Shown: piece after piece, positions 34,044 through 42,222 of the stretch
How the letters are laid out: each line of letters opens with the position of its first letter
Position numbering within the stretch: position 1 is the first letter of the stretch
Assembly (NCBI GenBank): GCA_020073245.1
Contig: JAIQFQ010000002.1
Coordinates: 1 to 64,000, forward strand
Source: Terriglobia bacterium
Lineage (GTDB): Bacteria; Acidobacteriota; Thermoanaerobaculia; Thermoanaerobaculales; Thermoanaerobaculaceae
Direction: 5' to 3'
DNA length: 64,000 nt
Notes under the pieces: model-generated
Seen by the model: the letters and a program-made list of their open reading frames with translations, nothing else
What the model was told of the DNA's origin: nothing
Database searches by the model: none
Position numbers and translations under genes: made by a program

Positions 34044-35346
34044 GAGAACGCATCCGATGGGAGAGGCCGCTGCCGCCGGCAAGGGCCGAAACGGCTCGCG
34101 GCCGCGCCTCGCGTTCGGGGAGGCGCTGCGGACGAGCCGCTCGGAGATCACCGCCCACTGGCTGCGCTCCCTGCTCACGCTCGTCGGCGTCTTCCTGGGC
34201 TCGCTCGCCGTGGTGATGATGGTGTCGTTCTCCGAGGGGCTCAAGGTCATGGTATGGCAGGGGATCAAGAGCCTCGGCTACAACGGGGTGATGTTCATCT
34301 CCGATCGGGCGCCGCAGGTGCCGCTCGAGCGAAAGAAGATCTCCGAGTCGCGCGGCCTCGGCGTGCGCGACGTCCAGGCGCTCGGCGAGTGGAGTACCAG
34401 CTACGAGGGCGTGGCCGCGATGAGCCTGACGCAAGCCGTGGTGCGCGGCCACGGCCGGGAACAGCGCGTGTGGGTGTTCGGCGTCAACCCTGCGTACGCG
34501 ACCGTGCGCAACCGTTCGGTCTCGGCGGGGCGGTGGATCGACGGCGGCGACGAGCTCGAGCACCGCAGGGTGGCGGTCGTGGGGCAGGTGCTCGCGACGA
34601 CGCTGTTCGGTAACGACAACCCGGTCGGGAAGCAGATCAAGGTCGGCGACCAGGTGATGCACGTCATCGGCGTCGGCGAGCAGCTCGGCAACACCTTCGC
34701 GAACGACGGCGGCGATTCGTGGACGCAGCGCGAGATGGAGGGCGTGATCGTCCCGCTCGAGACGTTCCGGGCGTACCTTCGGGGAGGCGAGCGCGTCGGC
34801 GTGATCATGATCAAGACCCCCGAGACCGAGAACCTCGGCGCCGTGCGCGACGAGACGGAGCGGCTGATGCGCCGCGCGCATCACGGGGTCGGCGACTTCC
34901 AGATCGAGAACGTGGCCTCCGAGATCCTCCGTGCCGAGGCGGAGATCAAGGACCTCCTGCGCAGCTGGACGGTGATCCTGACGTCGCTCGCGGCGATCTC
35001 GCTCCTGGTCGGCGGGGTGGGTATCTACTCCGTGATGAAGATCTCGCTGACCGAGAGGCTGTACGAAATCGGCCTGCGCAAGGCGATCGGCGCAGGCGAC
35101 AACACGATCCTGCTCCAGTTCCTCGTCGAGTCGAGCACTCTCTCGGCCCTTGGAGGGTTCCTGGGGTGCGCCGTCGGGGCGCTCGTTTGCCGGCTGCTCG
35201 CTGCGTCGTTCCCGACCGGGCTGCCGGTCTCGCCGCTCGGCCTCGCGCTCGGCGTCGGCTTCGCGATCGCGGTCGGCTTGTTCGCCGGCGTGTTCCCGTC
35301 GCTCGCCGCCTCGCGCCTGACACCGGTCGAAGCGCTGCGCGGCTGA
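34036..35346 (+). CDS. FtsX-like ABC permease 2 of the exporter operon
   Basis: 436 residues, ATG within ATGAGTAA so that it overlaps permease 1 by 8 bp. It begins with a hydrophilic stretch of about 35 residues, then a helix (HWLRSLLTLVGVFLGSLAVVMM), a periplasmic domain with VFGVNPAYATVRNRSVSAGRW, and three helices with the FtsX box KISLTERLYEIGLRKAIGAG. The C-terminal FPSLAASRLTPVEALRG matches the family end. With the ATPase and MacA-like adaptor it forms a tripartite-type exporter; the cargo is unknown. The operon ends here; 88 bp separate it from the GT87-like gene. Confidence 0.92.
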   Translation: MSKRTHPMGEAAAAGKGRNGSRPRLAFGEALRTSRSEITAHWLRSLLTLVGVFLGSLAVVMMVSFSEGLKVMVWQGIKSLGYNGVMFISDRAPQVPLERKKISESRGLGVRDVQALGEWSTSYEGVAAMSLTQAVVRGHGREQRVWVFGVNPAYATVRNRSVSAGRWIDGGDELEHRRVAVVGQVLATTLFGNDNPVGKQIKVGDQVMHVIGVGEQLGNTFANDGGDSWTQREMEGVIVPLETFRAYLRGGERVGVIMIKTPETENLGAVRDETERLMRRAHHGVGDFQIENVASEILRAEAEIKDLLRSWTVILTSLAAISLLVGGVGIYSVMKISLTERLYEIGLRKAIGAGDNTILLQFLVESSTLSALGGFLGCAVGALVCRLLAASFPTGLPVSPLGLALGVGFAIAVGLFAGVFPSLAASRLTPVEALRG

Positions 35347-35434
35347 TTGCCGCCGCCCGCCCAGCTCCGGTAGCATCGCGAAGGACTAATCTCGTGAGAC
35401 GCGTGGCACGGCTGTCCTCCGTGAGGGTTGAACC

Positions 35435-36841
35435 GTGATCGAGCCGGTCCCGGCCGCGCGCAGGGTCCGCCCGGCGCAGGCCGTGCTCGCGCTGTTCTTC
35501 GCGAACCTGCTACTGCGCGGGGACGGGCACTTCCCGTTCTCGAAGGGCGTGAACCCCGCGCTCTTCGACACCGTCGTGCTCGTCCAGACTGCGGTCCTGC
35601 TCGCGTGCTCGGCGTTCCTGATCGCGCGGATCCTCGGGTGGGCGGGTGAGGTGGACGAGGCCGCGGCCGGCGACCGCTGGCTGCTCGGCGGCGCGCTCGC
35701 GAGCGTCGCGCTCGTTGTGCTCCTCCACGCGCTCAGCGCGCGGAGGTTCGCCGAGTTCGGATACGTCGGGCGGCCGGCCCTGCTCGGGGCGCTGGCCATC
35801 ACCGCCGCGGTCGCGCTCGCCGCCCTGTGGCGGAGCAGCAGGGCCGCCGCCGTCCTCGCCGCCGCGTTCGTGCTCAAGGTCTACCCGCTCCTGTGCTTCC
35901 CGATCCGGTCGGCGAGGTCCGACATGCTGCCGATCCTGCAGGAGGCTGGGCGGGCGCTGCTCTCGGGGGAGAACATCTACCGCGCCTACCTCCTCGACAA
36001 CGGGATCTGGACGCCGATGGTCCGCTTCCCGGGTCTGGTCATGGCCTACGCGCCCGCCACCCTGCTGGACGTGGACCCGAGGCTCGTGACACTCGTGGCC
36101 GAAGCGCTCTTCTTCCTCGTTGTGTGGCGCCGCTTCCGCACCAACCCTCTCCTTCCGTCCGGGCTGATCTTGCTCGCGCTGTCGCCGTACTGGCACTTCC
36201 GCCACGAGCTGTACGAGGCGCCGTTCTGGGTCGCCCTGACCGCCCTGCTGCTGGTGCTGGAGCGGCGCTCCCCACCGGCCGAGGTGGCCGCGCTCGCACT
36301 GGTCGTCTGCATGCACCAGTGGGGGGTCCTCTTCCTGGCGTTCGTGGCGCTCTTCCTCGCGCGGTCGCGCTCCCGGGCGTACGCCCTGGCGCTTGCGGGT
36401 GTCGCGCTGGGGGTGGGGACGCTCGTGGTGGTGGTGGCCTCCCAAGGCGACGTGGGTGCGTTCTGGCAGCAGACCATGACGTCCTACGCCGGCACCCTGG
36501 CGTCGTGGGCGCGGCACGGGTTGTTTCCCGACACAAGCCTCTACCTGACACCGTGGATCGCCGCGCTGGGCGGAGCGACCGCCGTCAAGCTGGGGAGTCT
36601 GGTCGGTGTGGCGGTGGTGCTCGGGTGGGCCTGGCGCCGTCTGCAACGCCTCCGGGAGCTGGTCGCGTTCCTTGCGGCGGCGTTGCTCGCGGTGCTGCTG
36701 ACCAACACGGTGGCGTGGACGTACCAGTACCTGCTGGTCGGAGCGCTGCTGTGGCTCGGCCTGATGCTTCGCGCAGAGCAACCCGCTGAGCCCGCCGAAC
36801 CGTGGACCCCGGAAGTCGTCAGAACCCTCAGCGGGAAGTGA
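35435..36841 (+). CDS. GT87-like (DUF2029) polyprenyl-sugar-dependent glycosyltransferase
   Basis: 468 residues with 10-12 hydrophobic helices. The first extracytoplasmic loop carries SARSDMLPILQEAGRALLSG followed by ENIYRAYL, the arrangement of GT-C mannosyltransferases, and WTPMVRFPGLVMAYAPATLL resembles the PPLxxL segment that follows in that family. It starts at GTG 35435. The likely role is transfer of a sugar from a lipid carrier at the outer face of the inner membrane; the acceptor is unknown. Its TGA stop adjoins heptad site C, whose second arm supplies the stop codon of the convergent prmC. Confidence 0.72.
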   Translation: MIEPVPAARRVRPAQAVLALFFANLLLRGDGHFPFSKGVNPALFDTVVLVQTAVLLACSAFLIARILGWAGEVDEAAAGDRWLLGGALASVALVVLLHALSARRFAEFGYVGRPALLGALAITAAVALAALWRSSRAAAVLAAAFVLKVYPLLCFPIRSARSDMLPILQEAGRALLSGENIYRAYLLDNGIWTPMVRFPGLVMAYAPATLLDVDPRLVTLVAEALFFLVVWRRFRTNPLLPSGLILLALSPYWHFRHELYEAPFWVALTALLLVLERRSPPAEVAALALVVCMHQWGVLFLAFVALFLARSRSRAYALALAGVALGVGTLVVVVASQGDVGAFWQQTMTSYAGTLASWARHGLFPDTSLYLTPWIAALGGATAVKLGSLVGVAVVLGWAWRRLQRLRELVAFLAAALLAVLLTNTVAWTYQYLLVGALLWLGLMLRAEQPAEPAEPWTPEVVRTLSGK

Positions 36842-36943
36842 AGAGTTCAGAGTGAAGAGTTGAGAGTTAGAAGATGAGAAGTCCCGGCGGCGTGCCAAGG
36901 TTTTGCTTTTCAGCTCTTCACTCTTAACTCTCAACTCTTAACT
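36841..36943. repeat. Heptad repeat site C between convergent genes
   Basis: The first arm (36841-36881) consists of 7-nt units such as AAGAGTT, CAGAGTG, AAGAGTT, GAGAGTT. The second arm (36911-36943) has CTCTTCA, CTCTTAA, CTCTCAA, CTCTTAA and is its reverse complement with few mismatches. The spacer is about 30 nt. The first arm begins at the last base of the upstream TGA, and the TAA of prmC lies inside the second arm. It probably works as a bidirectional terminator (inference). Confidence 0.82.
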
Positions 36944-37795
36944 TGCGTTTGTTGCTCTCTCGCTGGCGCGGAGGACGAGGACGCGCTCGATGCCGGCATG
37001 GTCGAGACCCCGGTGGACCTCGGCGAGCCCGCTGGCAGCGATGGCCGCCTGCAACCCGGCCCGCTGTCGCGGCCCCATCTCGAGCAGCGCGTGGCCGCCG
37101 GGCGCCAGCAGGCGCGGCAAGTCCCCGACAAACGAACGCAGGAGATCGGCGCCGTCCTCGCCTCCATCGAGCGCAAGATGCGGCTCGTGAACCCGGATCT
37201 CCACCGAGAGCCCCGGGATCTCTCGCTCGGGGACGTAGGGGAGGTTCGCCGCCACCAGGTCGAACTGGCCACGCACGTGGGCTGCGAGGTCTCCCGCGCT
37301 GAAACGGACCCTCGCTCCGAGTGCCTGGGCATTACGGCGGGCGACGGAGATCGCCTCCGGGGAAACGTCCGTTGCGGTCACGACCGAGCCCGAAAGCTCG
37401 AGTGCGAGAGTCACTGCGAGGCAGCCGGAACCGGTGCCGACGTCGAGGACCCGCGGCCGGTCGGGTTTCGGCACGATCAGGGCGCACTCCACGATCAGCT
37501 CCGTCTCGGGACGGGGGATCAGCACCGCGGGGGTGACGGCGAAGGGACGGCCCCAGAAAGGGCAAGAACCGACGATGTAGTGTGCCGGCTCTCCCGCCGC
37601 CCGGCGCGCGAGCCACGCCCTGAAGAGCACCTCCACCGGTTGGGCGACGGGCTCCTCGGCATGTGCGAGCAGCCATGCCTCCGGGCGCCCCAGCGCGCAG
37701 GCCAGCAACCAGCGAGCCTCCCGGCGAGGGTCGGGCAGGCCGTCCCCGGCGGTCAGGGCGGCCGCGCCCAGAGCGTGCAGCTCAGAAACGATCAT
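36938..37795 (-). CDS. prmC: Peptide chain release factor N5-glutamine methyltransferase
   Basis: 285 residues. PrmC methylates the Gln of the GGQ motif in release factors. The N-terminal helical domain (1-90) includes ARWLLACALGRPEAWLLAH. The methyltransferase domain has LIPRPETELIVE, motif I VLDVGTGSGCLAVTLAL, and the catalytic tetrapeptide in the NLPY form (VAANLPYVPE), an accepted variant of NPPY. The ATG overlaps the upstream gene stop (ATGA at 37792-37795). Its substrate prfA is two genes upstream in the same minus-strand unit, which supports the call. Confidence 0.95.
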   Translation of the reverse strand: MIVSELHALGAAALTAGDGLPDPRREARWLLACALGRPEAWLLAHAEEPVAQPVEVLFRAWLARRAAGEPAHYIVGSCPFWGRPFAVTPAVLIPRPETELIVECALIVPKPDRPRVLDVGTGSGCLAVTLALELSGSVVTATDVSPEAISVARRNAQALGARVRFSAGDLAAHVRGQFDLVAANLPYVPEREIPGLSVEIRVHEPHLALDGGEDGADLLRSFVGDLPRLLAPGGHALLEMGPRQRAGLQAAIAASGLAEVHRGLDHAGIERVLVLRASERATNAS

Positions 37796-38297
37796 GATGG
37801 GACCTTGCGAGCGGCGTGGCTCACGAAGAGACGGGCGCCGGTGGTTCCCACGACCACCCCGGCGCCGATGCTGAGGATGACCGAAGCCCCGAATGCGCGC
37901 GCCGCAACCGCGGTCGCGGCGACCACCGCGCCGGCCAGCCAGGTCGCGAGCATCAGCACATCGAGCGGCGGCGGCGGGCTGAACCCCCGAGCGTAGAAGA
38001 CGAGCGCGATCGCCCAGAAGAGGCCGCCCCACCAGCCCAGGCCGAACCCCACGGCGGCCTGTACGAACAATCGGACCGCGAGGGCGTCCGTCGGAAGCAG
38101 CCTGATCGGCGGCATCGCGAACGCCAGCGCTGTCCCGGCCACTGCCATGACGAGCGCGGCGCCGAGTGCAAACCTCACCTCGGAGAGCACCCTGGGACGG
38201 CGGAACAGGCGCCGCCATCCGCTGGGCGAGGGGTGGGCGGAGGATGCGGTCTGTGGCGGCGGGGCGCCCGCTGCTCCCCGTTGATCCTCGCGGCCGC

Positions 38298-38301
<4 letters not shown>
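37792..38301 (-). CDS. Small integral membrane protein, unknown function
   Basis: 169 residues. A Pro/Ser/Gly-rich cytoplasmic N-terminus of about 40 residues is followed by four hydrophobic helices (about 42-62, 75-103, 113-130 and 137-158). No catalytic motif is visible and I do not recognise the family. It overlaps prfA by 4 bp upstream and prmC by 4 bp downstream, both ATGA junctions, so it is translated as part of the release-factor operon. The regular helix pattern supports a real gene. It could resemble ATP synthase protein I-type small membrane proteins, but that is speculation. Confidence 0.7.
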
Positions 38302-39386
<1,085 letters not shown>

Positions 39387-39450
39387 GTCGCAAGTCTACC
39401 TTTCCCAGCGAGTTCCGGCAAGCGGCACGGAGCCGCCGAAGACAAGACCA

Positions 39451-39471
39451 GCCGGGGATCGCTGCCCCGGC
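39451..39471 (-). terminator. Hairpin terminator or attenuator after rpmE
   Basis: A 7-bp stem GCCGGGG / CCCCGGC with loop ATCGCTG lies about 30 nt after the rpmE stop; in the minus direction a T-rich TCTTGTCTTC follows. It may reduce read-through into prfA. Confidence 0.6.
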
Positions 39472-39501
39472 CGGCCCTTGTCGCACGTGTCGGACGGCGT
39501 C

Positions 39502-39723
39502 TTACGCCTTCTCGGTCTTGCTTTCGACCTTGTCGTAGCGGCGGTGGAAACGCTCCACCATTCCCGCGGAGTCGATCAGCTTCTGCTTTCCAGTGAAGAG
39601 CGGGTGGCAGGCGGAGCAGATCTCGAGGCGGATGTCCTTCTTGGTCGAACGTGTCTTGAAGACGTTGCCGCACGCGCACCGCACCTCGACTTCGTGGTAC
39701 GCGGGATGGATACCTTCCTTCAT
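39502..39723 (-). CDS. rpmE: 50S ribosomal protein L31, zinc-binding type
   Basis: 73 residues from ATG 39723; the frame is open further upstream but [16 protein letters not shown] is the family start. Two Cys pairs (CACG and CSAC) make it the zinc-containing L31 form. [20 protein letters not shown] is diagnostic. It is the first gene of the release-factor operon. The 120-bp region upstream is shared with the divergent Crp-family gene. Confidence 0.97.
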   Translation of the reverse strand: MKEGIHPAYHEVEVRCACGNVFKTRSTKKDIRLEICSACHPLFTGKQKLIDSAGMVERFHRRYDKVESKTEKA

Positions 39724-39843
39724 CTCAGCCTCCGGCCCCAAACTACAGGGCGGAGAATACTACACCGCTCTTCCCGGGAGCGCAAGCTGAGGGCCAGGCG
39801 CACCTTCGTCGTTCCGCCTCCCTTGTGGCACGATGGCGGCACC

Positions 39844-40587
39844 ATGGAAGGTGAGCACGCCGCGACGCGGCTGGAGATGCTGGCAGGAAGCTCCCTGTTC
39901 GGGGGCCTCGATCGGCCGGCCATGACCGAGATCCTGGCTGCGGCGCGGGAGCGGTGGGTGGCGGGCGGCGATGCGCTGTTCCGCGAGGGGGAGCCGGCCG
40001 AGCGTTTCTGCGTCGTGGTCGAGGGGCGGCTCAAGCTGACACAGGTCGGTCTGGACGGCCACGAGGTGATCCTGCGTTTTGTCGGGCCAGGGGAGGCGGC
40101 AGCTGTGCTGGCGATCTTCGAGGGCACCGACTACCCGCTGACTGCATGGGCGGTGGGACCCGCCTCGGTCCTGGAGTGGCAGCGCGAAGCGCTTCAGGCG
40201 CTGCTCCAGCGCCATCCGGCGCTGGCGGTGAACACGGTGCGGCTTCTCTCCGAACGCCTGCGCGAGGTGCAGGAACGTTTCCGAGAGTTGGCGACCGAAC
40301 GGGTCGCCCAGCGCATCGCCCGCGCGCTTCTGCGCCTGGTCCGGCAGGCGGGACGGAAGGTCAAGGGCGGGGTGCTGATCGACATGTCGCTCTCCCGCCA
40401 GAACCTTGCCGAGTTGACGGGCACCACGCTGTTTACCGTGAGCCGGGTGCTCTCGGAGTGGGAGTCACAGGGGATCCTGGAGAGCGCCCGCGAGCGGGTC
40501 ACGATCACGAACCCCCACGCTCTGGTAGCGATCGCGGAGGATCTCCCGGGAGCAAGTGGCGAAGAGAAGGGAAAGGGTAAGAGGTAA
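39844..40587 (+). CDS. Crp/Fnr-family transcriptional regulator (NnrR-like recognition helix)
   Basis: 247 residues from ATG 39844. The cyclic-nucleotide-type beta-roll spans about 15-130 (LFREGEPAERFCVVVEGRLKLTQVG, split by turns), followed by a dimer helix (TVRLLSERLREVQERFREL) and a winged helix (about 150-225). The recognition helix reads TTLFTVSRVLSEWE. It lacks the Glu of the FNR/DNR E-x-x-S-R motif, so TTGAT is not its expected half-site; it resembles NnrR-like proteins linked to TTGCG half-sites. No iron-sulfur Cys cluster is present. The last eight residues, EEKGKGKR, are encoded by heptad repeat units. It is followed by the DUF1858-DUF6448-hemerythrin genes it probably controls. Confidence 0.9.
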   Translation: MEGEHAATRLEMLAGSSLFGGLDRPAMTEILAAARERWVAGGDALFREGEPAERFCVVVEGRLKLTQVGLDGHEVILRFVGPGEAAAVLAIFEGTDYPLTAWAVGPASVLEWQREALQALLQRHPALAVNTVRLLSERLREVQERFRELATERVAQRIARALLRLVRQAGRKVKGGVLIDMSLSRQNLAELTGTTLFTVSRVLSEWESQGILESARERVTITNPHALVAIAEDLPGASGEEKGKGKR

Positions 40588-40661
40588 AAGGTCAAACGGA
40601 AGGCGGGGGACTGCGAGCCGTGCCTTCCCTTTGACCTTTCTCCTTTTCCGTTTCACCCTCA
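40561..40661. repeat. Heptad repeat site E with extensive hairpin
   Basis: A purine tract of 7-nt units (AGGGAAA, GGGTAAG, AGGTAAA, AGGTCAA) runs 40561-40607 and a complementary tract (GCCTTCC, CTTTGAC, CTTTCTC, CTTTTCC) runs 40622-40661. The innermost 18 bp (40587-40604 and 40622-40639) pair with a single mismatch around a 17-nt loop. The first arm encodes the C-terminal tail and stop codon of the Crp-family gene; the second arm ends at the TTGCG operator. Confidence 0.85.
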
Positions 40662-40704
40662 TTGCGCCAGCGCAAAGACAGCCCCCGGACGCAGAGCGTA
40701 CCGT
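40662..40704 (+). promoter_or_regulatory. Operator TTGCG-N4-CGCAA and -10 of the DUF1858-DUF6448-hemerythrin unit
   Basis: TTGCG-CCAG-CGCAA at 40662-40675 is a perfect Crp/Fnr-type palindrome. TACCGT (40699-40704), fitting TAnnnT, follows after 23 nt, close to the class II arrangement seen at norC. The predicted transcript would begin near 40711, only a few nt before the DUF1858 ATG. The half-site matches that reported for NnrR-controlled promoters, consistent with the recognition helix of the upstream regulator. Confidence 0.72.
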
Positions 40705-40714
40705 CGTGCCCGTC

Positions 40715-40945
40715 ATGGACGCGATGCGAACCGAGCCGACCTCTTCAGAGACTGTTGCCGAGGTCATGCGGCGCTGGCCCCGGGCGACGGCGGTCTTCCT
40801 TGCGCACGGGATGGCGTGCGCGGGCTGCGCGATGTCGCCGTTCGACACGGTCGCCGATGCGGCGTTGAGCTACGGGCTCGAGCCTGCGGAACTAGTCGCG
40901 GAGCTGGTCTCCGCGTCATCGGGATCAAAGGGAGGAAAGCCATGA
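40715..40945 (+). CDS. DUF1858 (ScdA_N-like) small protein with CxxC
   Basis: 76 residues. SETVAEVMRRWPRATAVFLAHGM followed by ACAGC matches DUF1858, the small helical domain also found at the N-terminus of ScdA/RIC-type di-iron proteins and next to hybrid cluster proteins. CAGC is its conserved Cys pair. Start ATG 40715 has no ribosome site and lies just after the predicted transcription start, so it may be leaderless; ATG 40724 is an alternative. Its stop overlaps the next ATG (ATGA). Together with the hemerythrin gene this suggests a role in nitrosative or redox stress (inference). Confidence 0.82.
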   Translation: MDAMRTEPTSSETVAEVMRRWPRATAVFLAHGMACAGCAMSPFDTVADAALSYGLEPAELVAELVSASSGSKGGKP

Positions 40946-41577
40946 GATCCCTGCCGAAAGCGAAAAAGACCCTGGCGCTTCTGGCCGCGTTGGCGGCCGC
41001 CGTGGCCCCGCGGGCCGCGCAGGCCCACTGCGACACGCTCGACGGACCGGTCGTAACGGACGCCCGGCTCGCCCTCGGGAAGGGCGAGGTCACGCCCGTG
41101 CTCAAGTGGGTCGGTCCGGCGGACGAAGGCGCGGTCCGTGCGGCGTTCGTGCGGACGCTCGCAGTGCGCGGCCTGGGGGCCGAGGCGCGGGGACTCACCG
41201 ACGGCTACTTCTTCGAGACGCTCGTCCGCCTGCACAGGGCGGGGGAGGGCGAGCCGTTCGAGGGCCTCAAGCCGGCCGGCACCGCGGTCGAGCCCGGGCT
41301 GGCGGAGGCCGACAGGGCCCTGGCCGAGGGTTCCGCAGATGCGCTCGGCAAGGCGGTTGGGGACGCGGCCGCGGCCGGCGTGCGCGCACGCTTCGGGCGC
41401 GTCCGCAACGCGCGGGCCCACGCCGACGAGAGCGTGACGGCGGGGCGCGCGTGGGTCGATGCGTACGTCGAATACATCCATTACGTCGCGCGCATGTTCG
41501 CGGACACGGAGGGACACGCGTCCCGCCACGGTCACGAAGCGCACGAAAGCGGCGCCGGTCACCCCGGCGGCAATTGA
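40942..41577 (+). CDS. Exported DUF6448 family protein
   Basis: 211 residues with a signal peptide (about 1-29, ending AAQA), so the mature protein begins HCDTLDGPVV, the family hallmark. LKWVGPADEGAVRAAF, YFFETLVRLHRAGEGEPFEGLKPAG and WVDAYVEYIHYVARMF follow in the conserved order. The C-terminus is rich in His and Gly (SRHGHEAHESGAGHPGG), a possible metal-binding tail. The function of the family is not known to me. It is coupled to DUF1858 by ATGA and followed after 12 bp by the hemerythrin gene. Confidence 0.85.
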   Translation: MRSLPKAKKTLALLAALAAAVAPRAAQAHCDTLDGPVVTDARLALGKGEVTPVLKWVGPADEGAVRAAFVRTLAVRGLGAEARGLTDGYFFETLVRLHRAGEGEPFEGLKPAGTAVEPGLAEADRALAEGSADALGKAVGDAAAAGVRARFGRVRNARAHADESVTAGRAWVDAYVEYIHYVARMFADTEGHASRHGHEAHESGAGHPGGN

Positions 41578-41589
41578 AGGGAGAGTCCG

Positions 41590-42135
41590 ATGACTCCGAC
41601 GGAGACGTTGAAGCACGAACACAAGATCGTCCTCATGGTCCTGCAGGGCGCGGAGCGCGAGGCCCTCGCGATCCAGGGTGGGGGAGAGATCCACGCCGAG
41701 AGGATCGAGCAGATGGTCGACTTCTTCAAGAACTTCGTGGACCGCTGTCACCACGCGAAGGAGGAGCGGCACCTCTTCCCGGCGCTGCAGGCAAAGGGAT
41801 TCTCCGCCGACGCGGGCCCGGTTGCGGTCATGCTCCATGAGCACGATCAGGGACGGGCGGCCGTGAGGGCGATCGCCGGGTCGCTACCGGGCGCCCGGAG
41901 CGGAGACCGTACCGCGGCCGGAGCCCTGGCGGAGGCCCTGCTCGGCTACGTCGAGCTCCTTCGGAACCACATCTTCAAGGAGGACAACGTGCTGTTCCCG
42001 ATGGCCGATCAAGTGCTGCCCGCAGAAGAGCAGGCGCAGCTCGCGGGCCTCTTCGACAAGGTCGAGGAGGAGGAGATCGGGCCCGGCGTGCACGAGCGCT
42101 ACCACCAGCTGGCCCACGAGCTGGCGCGGGGTTGA
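41590..42135 (+). CDS. Hemerythrin-domain protein
   Basis: 181 residues. A four-helix HHE cation-binding domain has LKHEHKIVLMVL, DRCHHAKEERHLFPAL, VMLHEHDQGRAAVRAI and NHIFKEDNVLFPMADQVL, so all His and acidic ligands for a di-iron site are present. Such proteins sense or bind O2 or NO and help repair iron-sulfur clusters. GAAGGGAGAG precedes the ATG. It is the last gene of the Crp-linked unit. Confidence 0.92.
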   Translation: MTPTETLKHEHKIVLMVLQGAEREALAIQGGGEIHAERIEQMVDFFKNFVDRCHHAKEERHLFPALQAKGFSADAGPVAVMLHEHDQGRAAVRAIAGSLPGARSGDRTAAGALAEALLGYVELLRNHIFKEDNVLFPMADQVLPAEEQAQLAGLFDKVEEEEIGPGVHERYHQLAHELARG

Positions 42136-42222
42136 ATCGGCGATACCACTGCCCTCTTTGCGGGCGCTTCTGTGAGCGCGCTCGCAACGGAGCCCCCGCC
42201 CGTCAACGTACAATCCTCGCGA

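Noticed and set aside
39760-39790. Crp/Fnr-type site upstream of the regulator itself (TTCCCGGGAGCGCAA)
   Set aside because: Only one half-site matches TTGCG/CGCAA and the spacing is wrong; autoregulation is not supported here.
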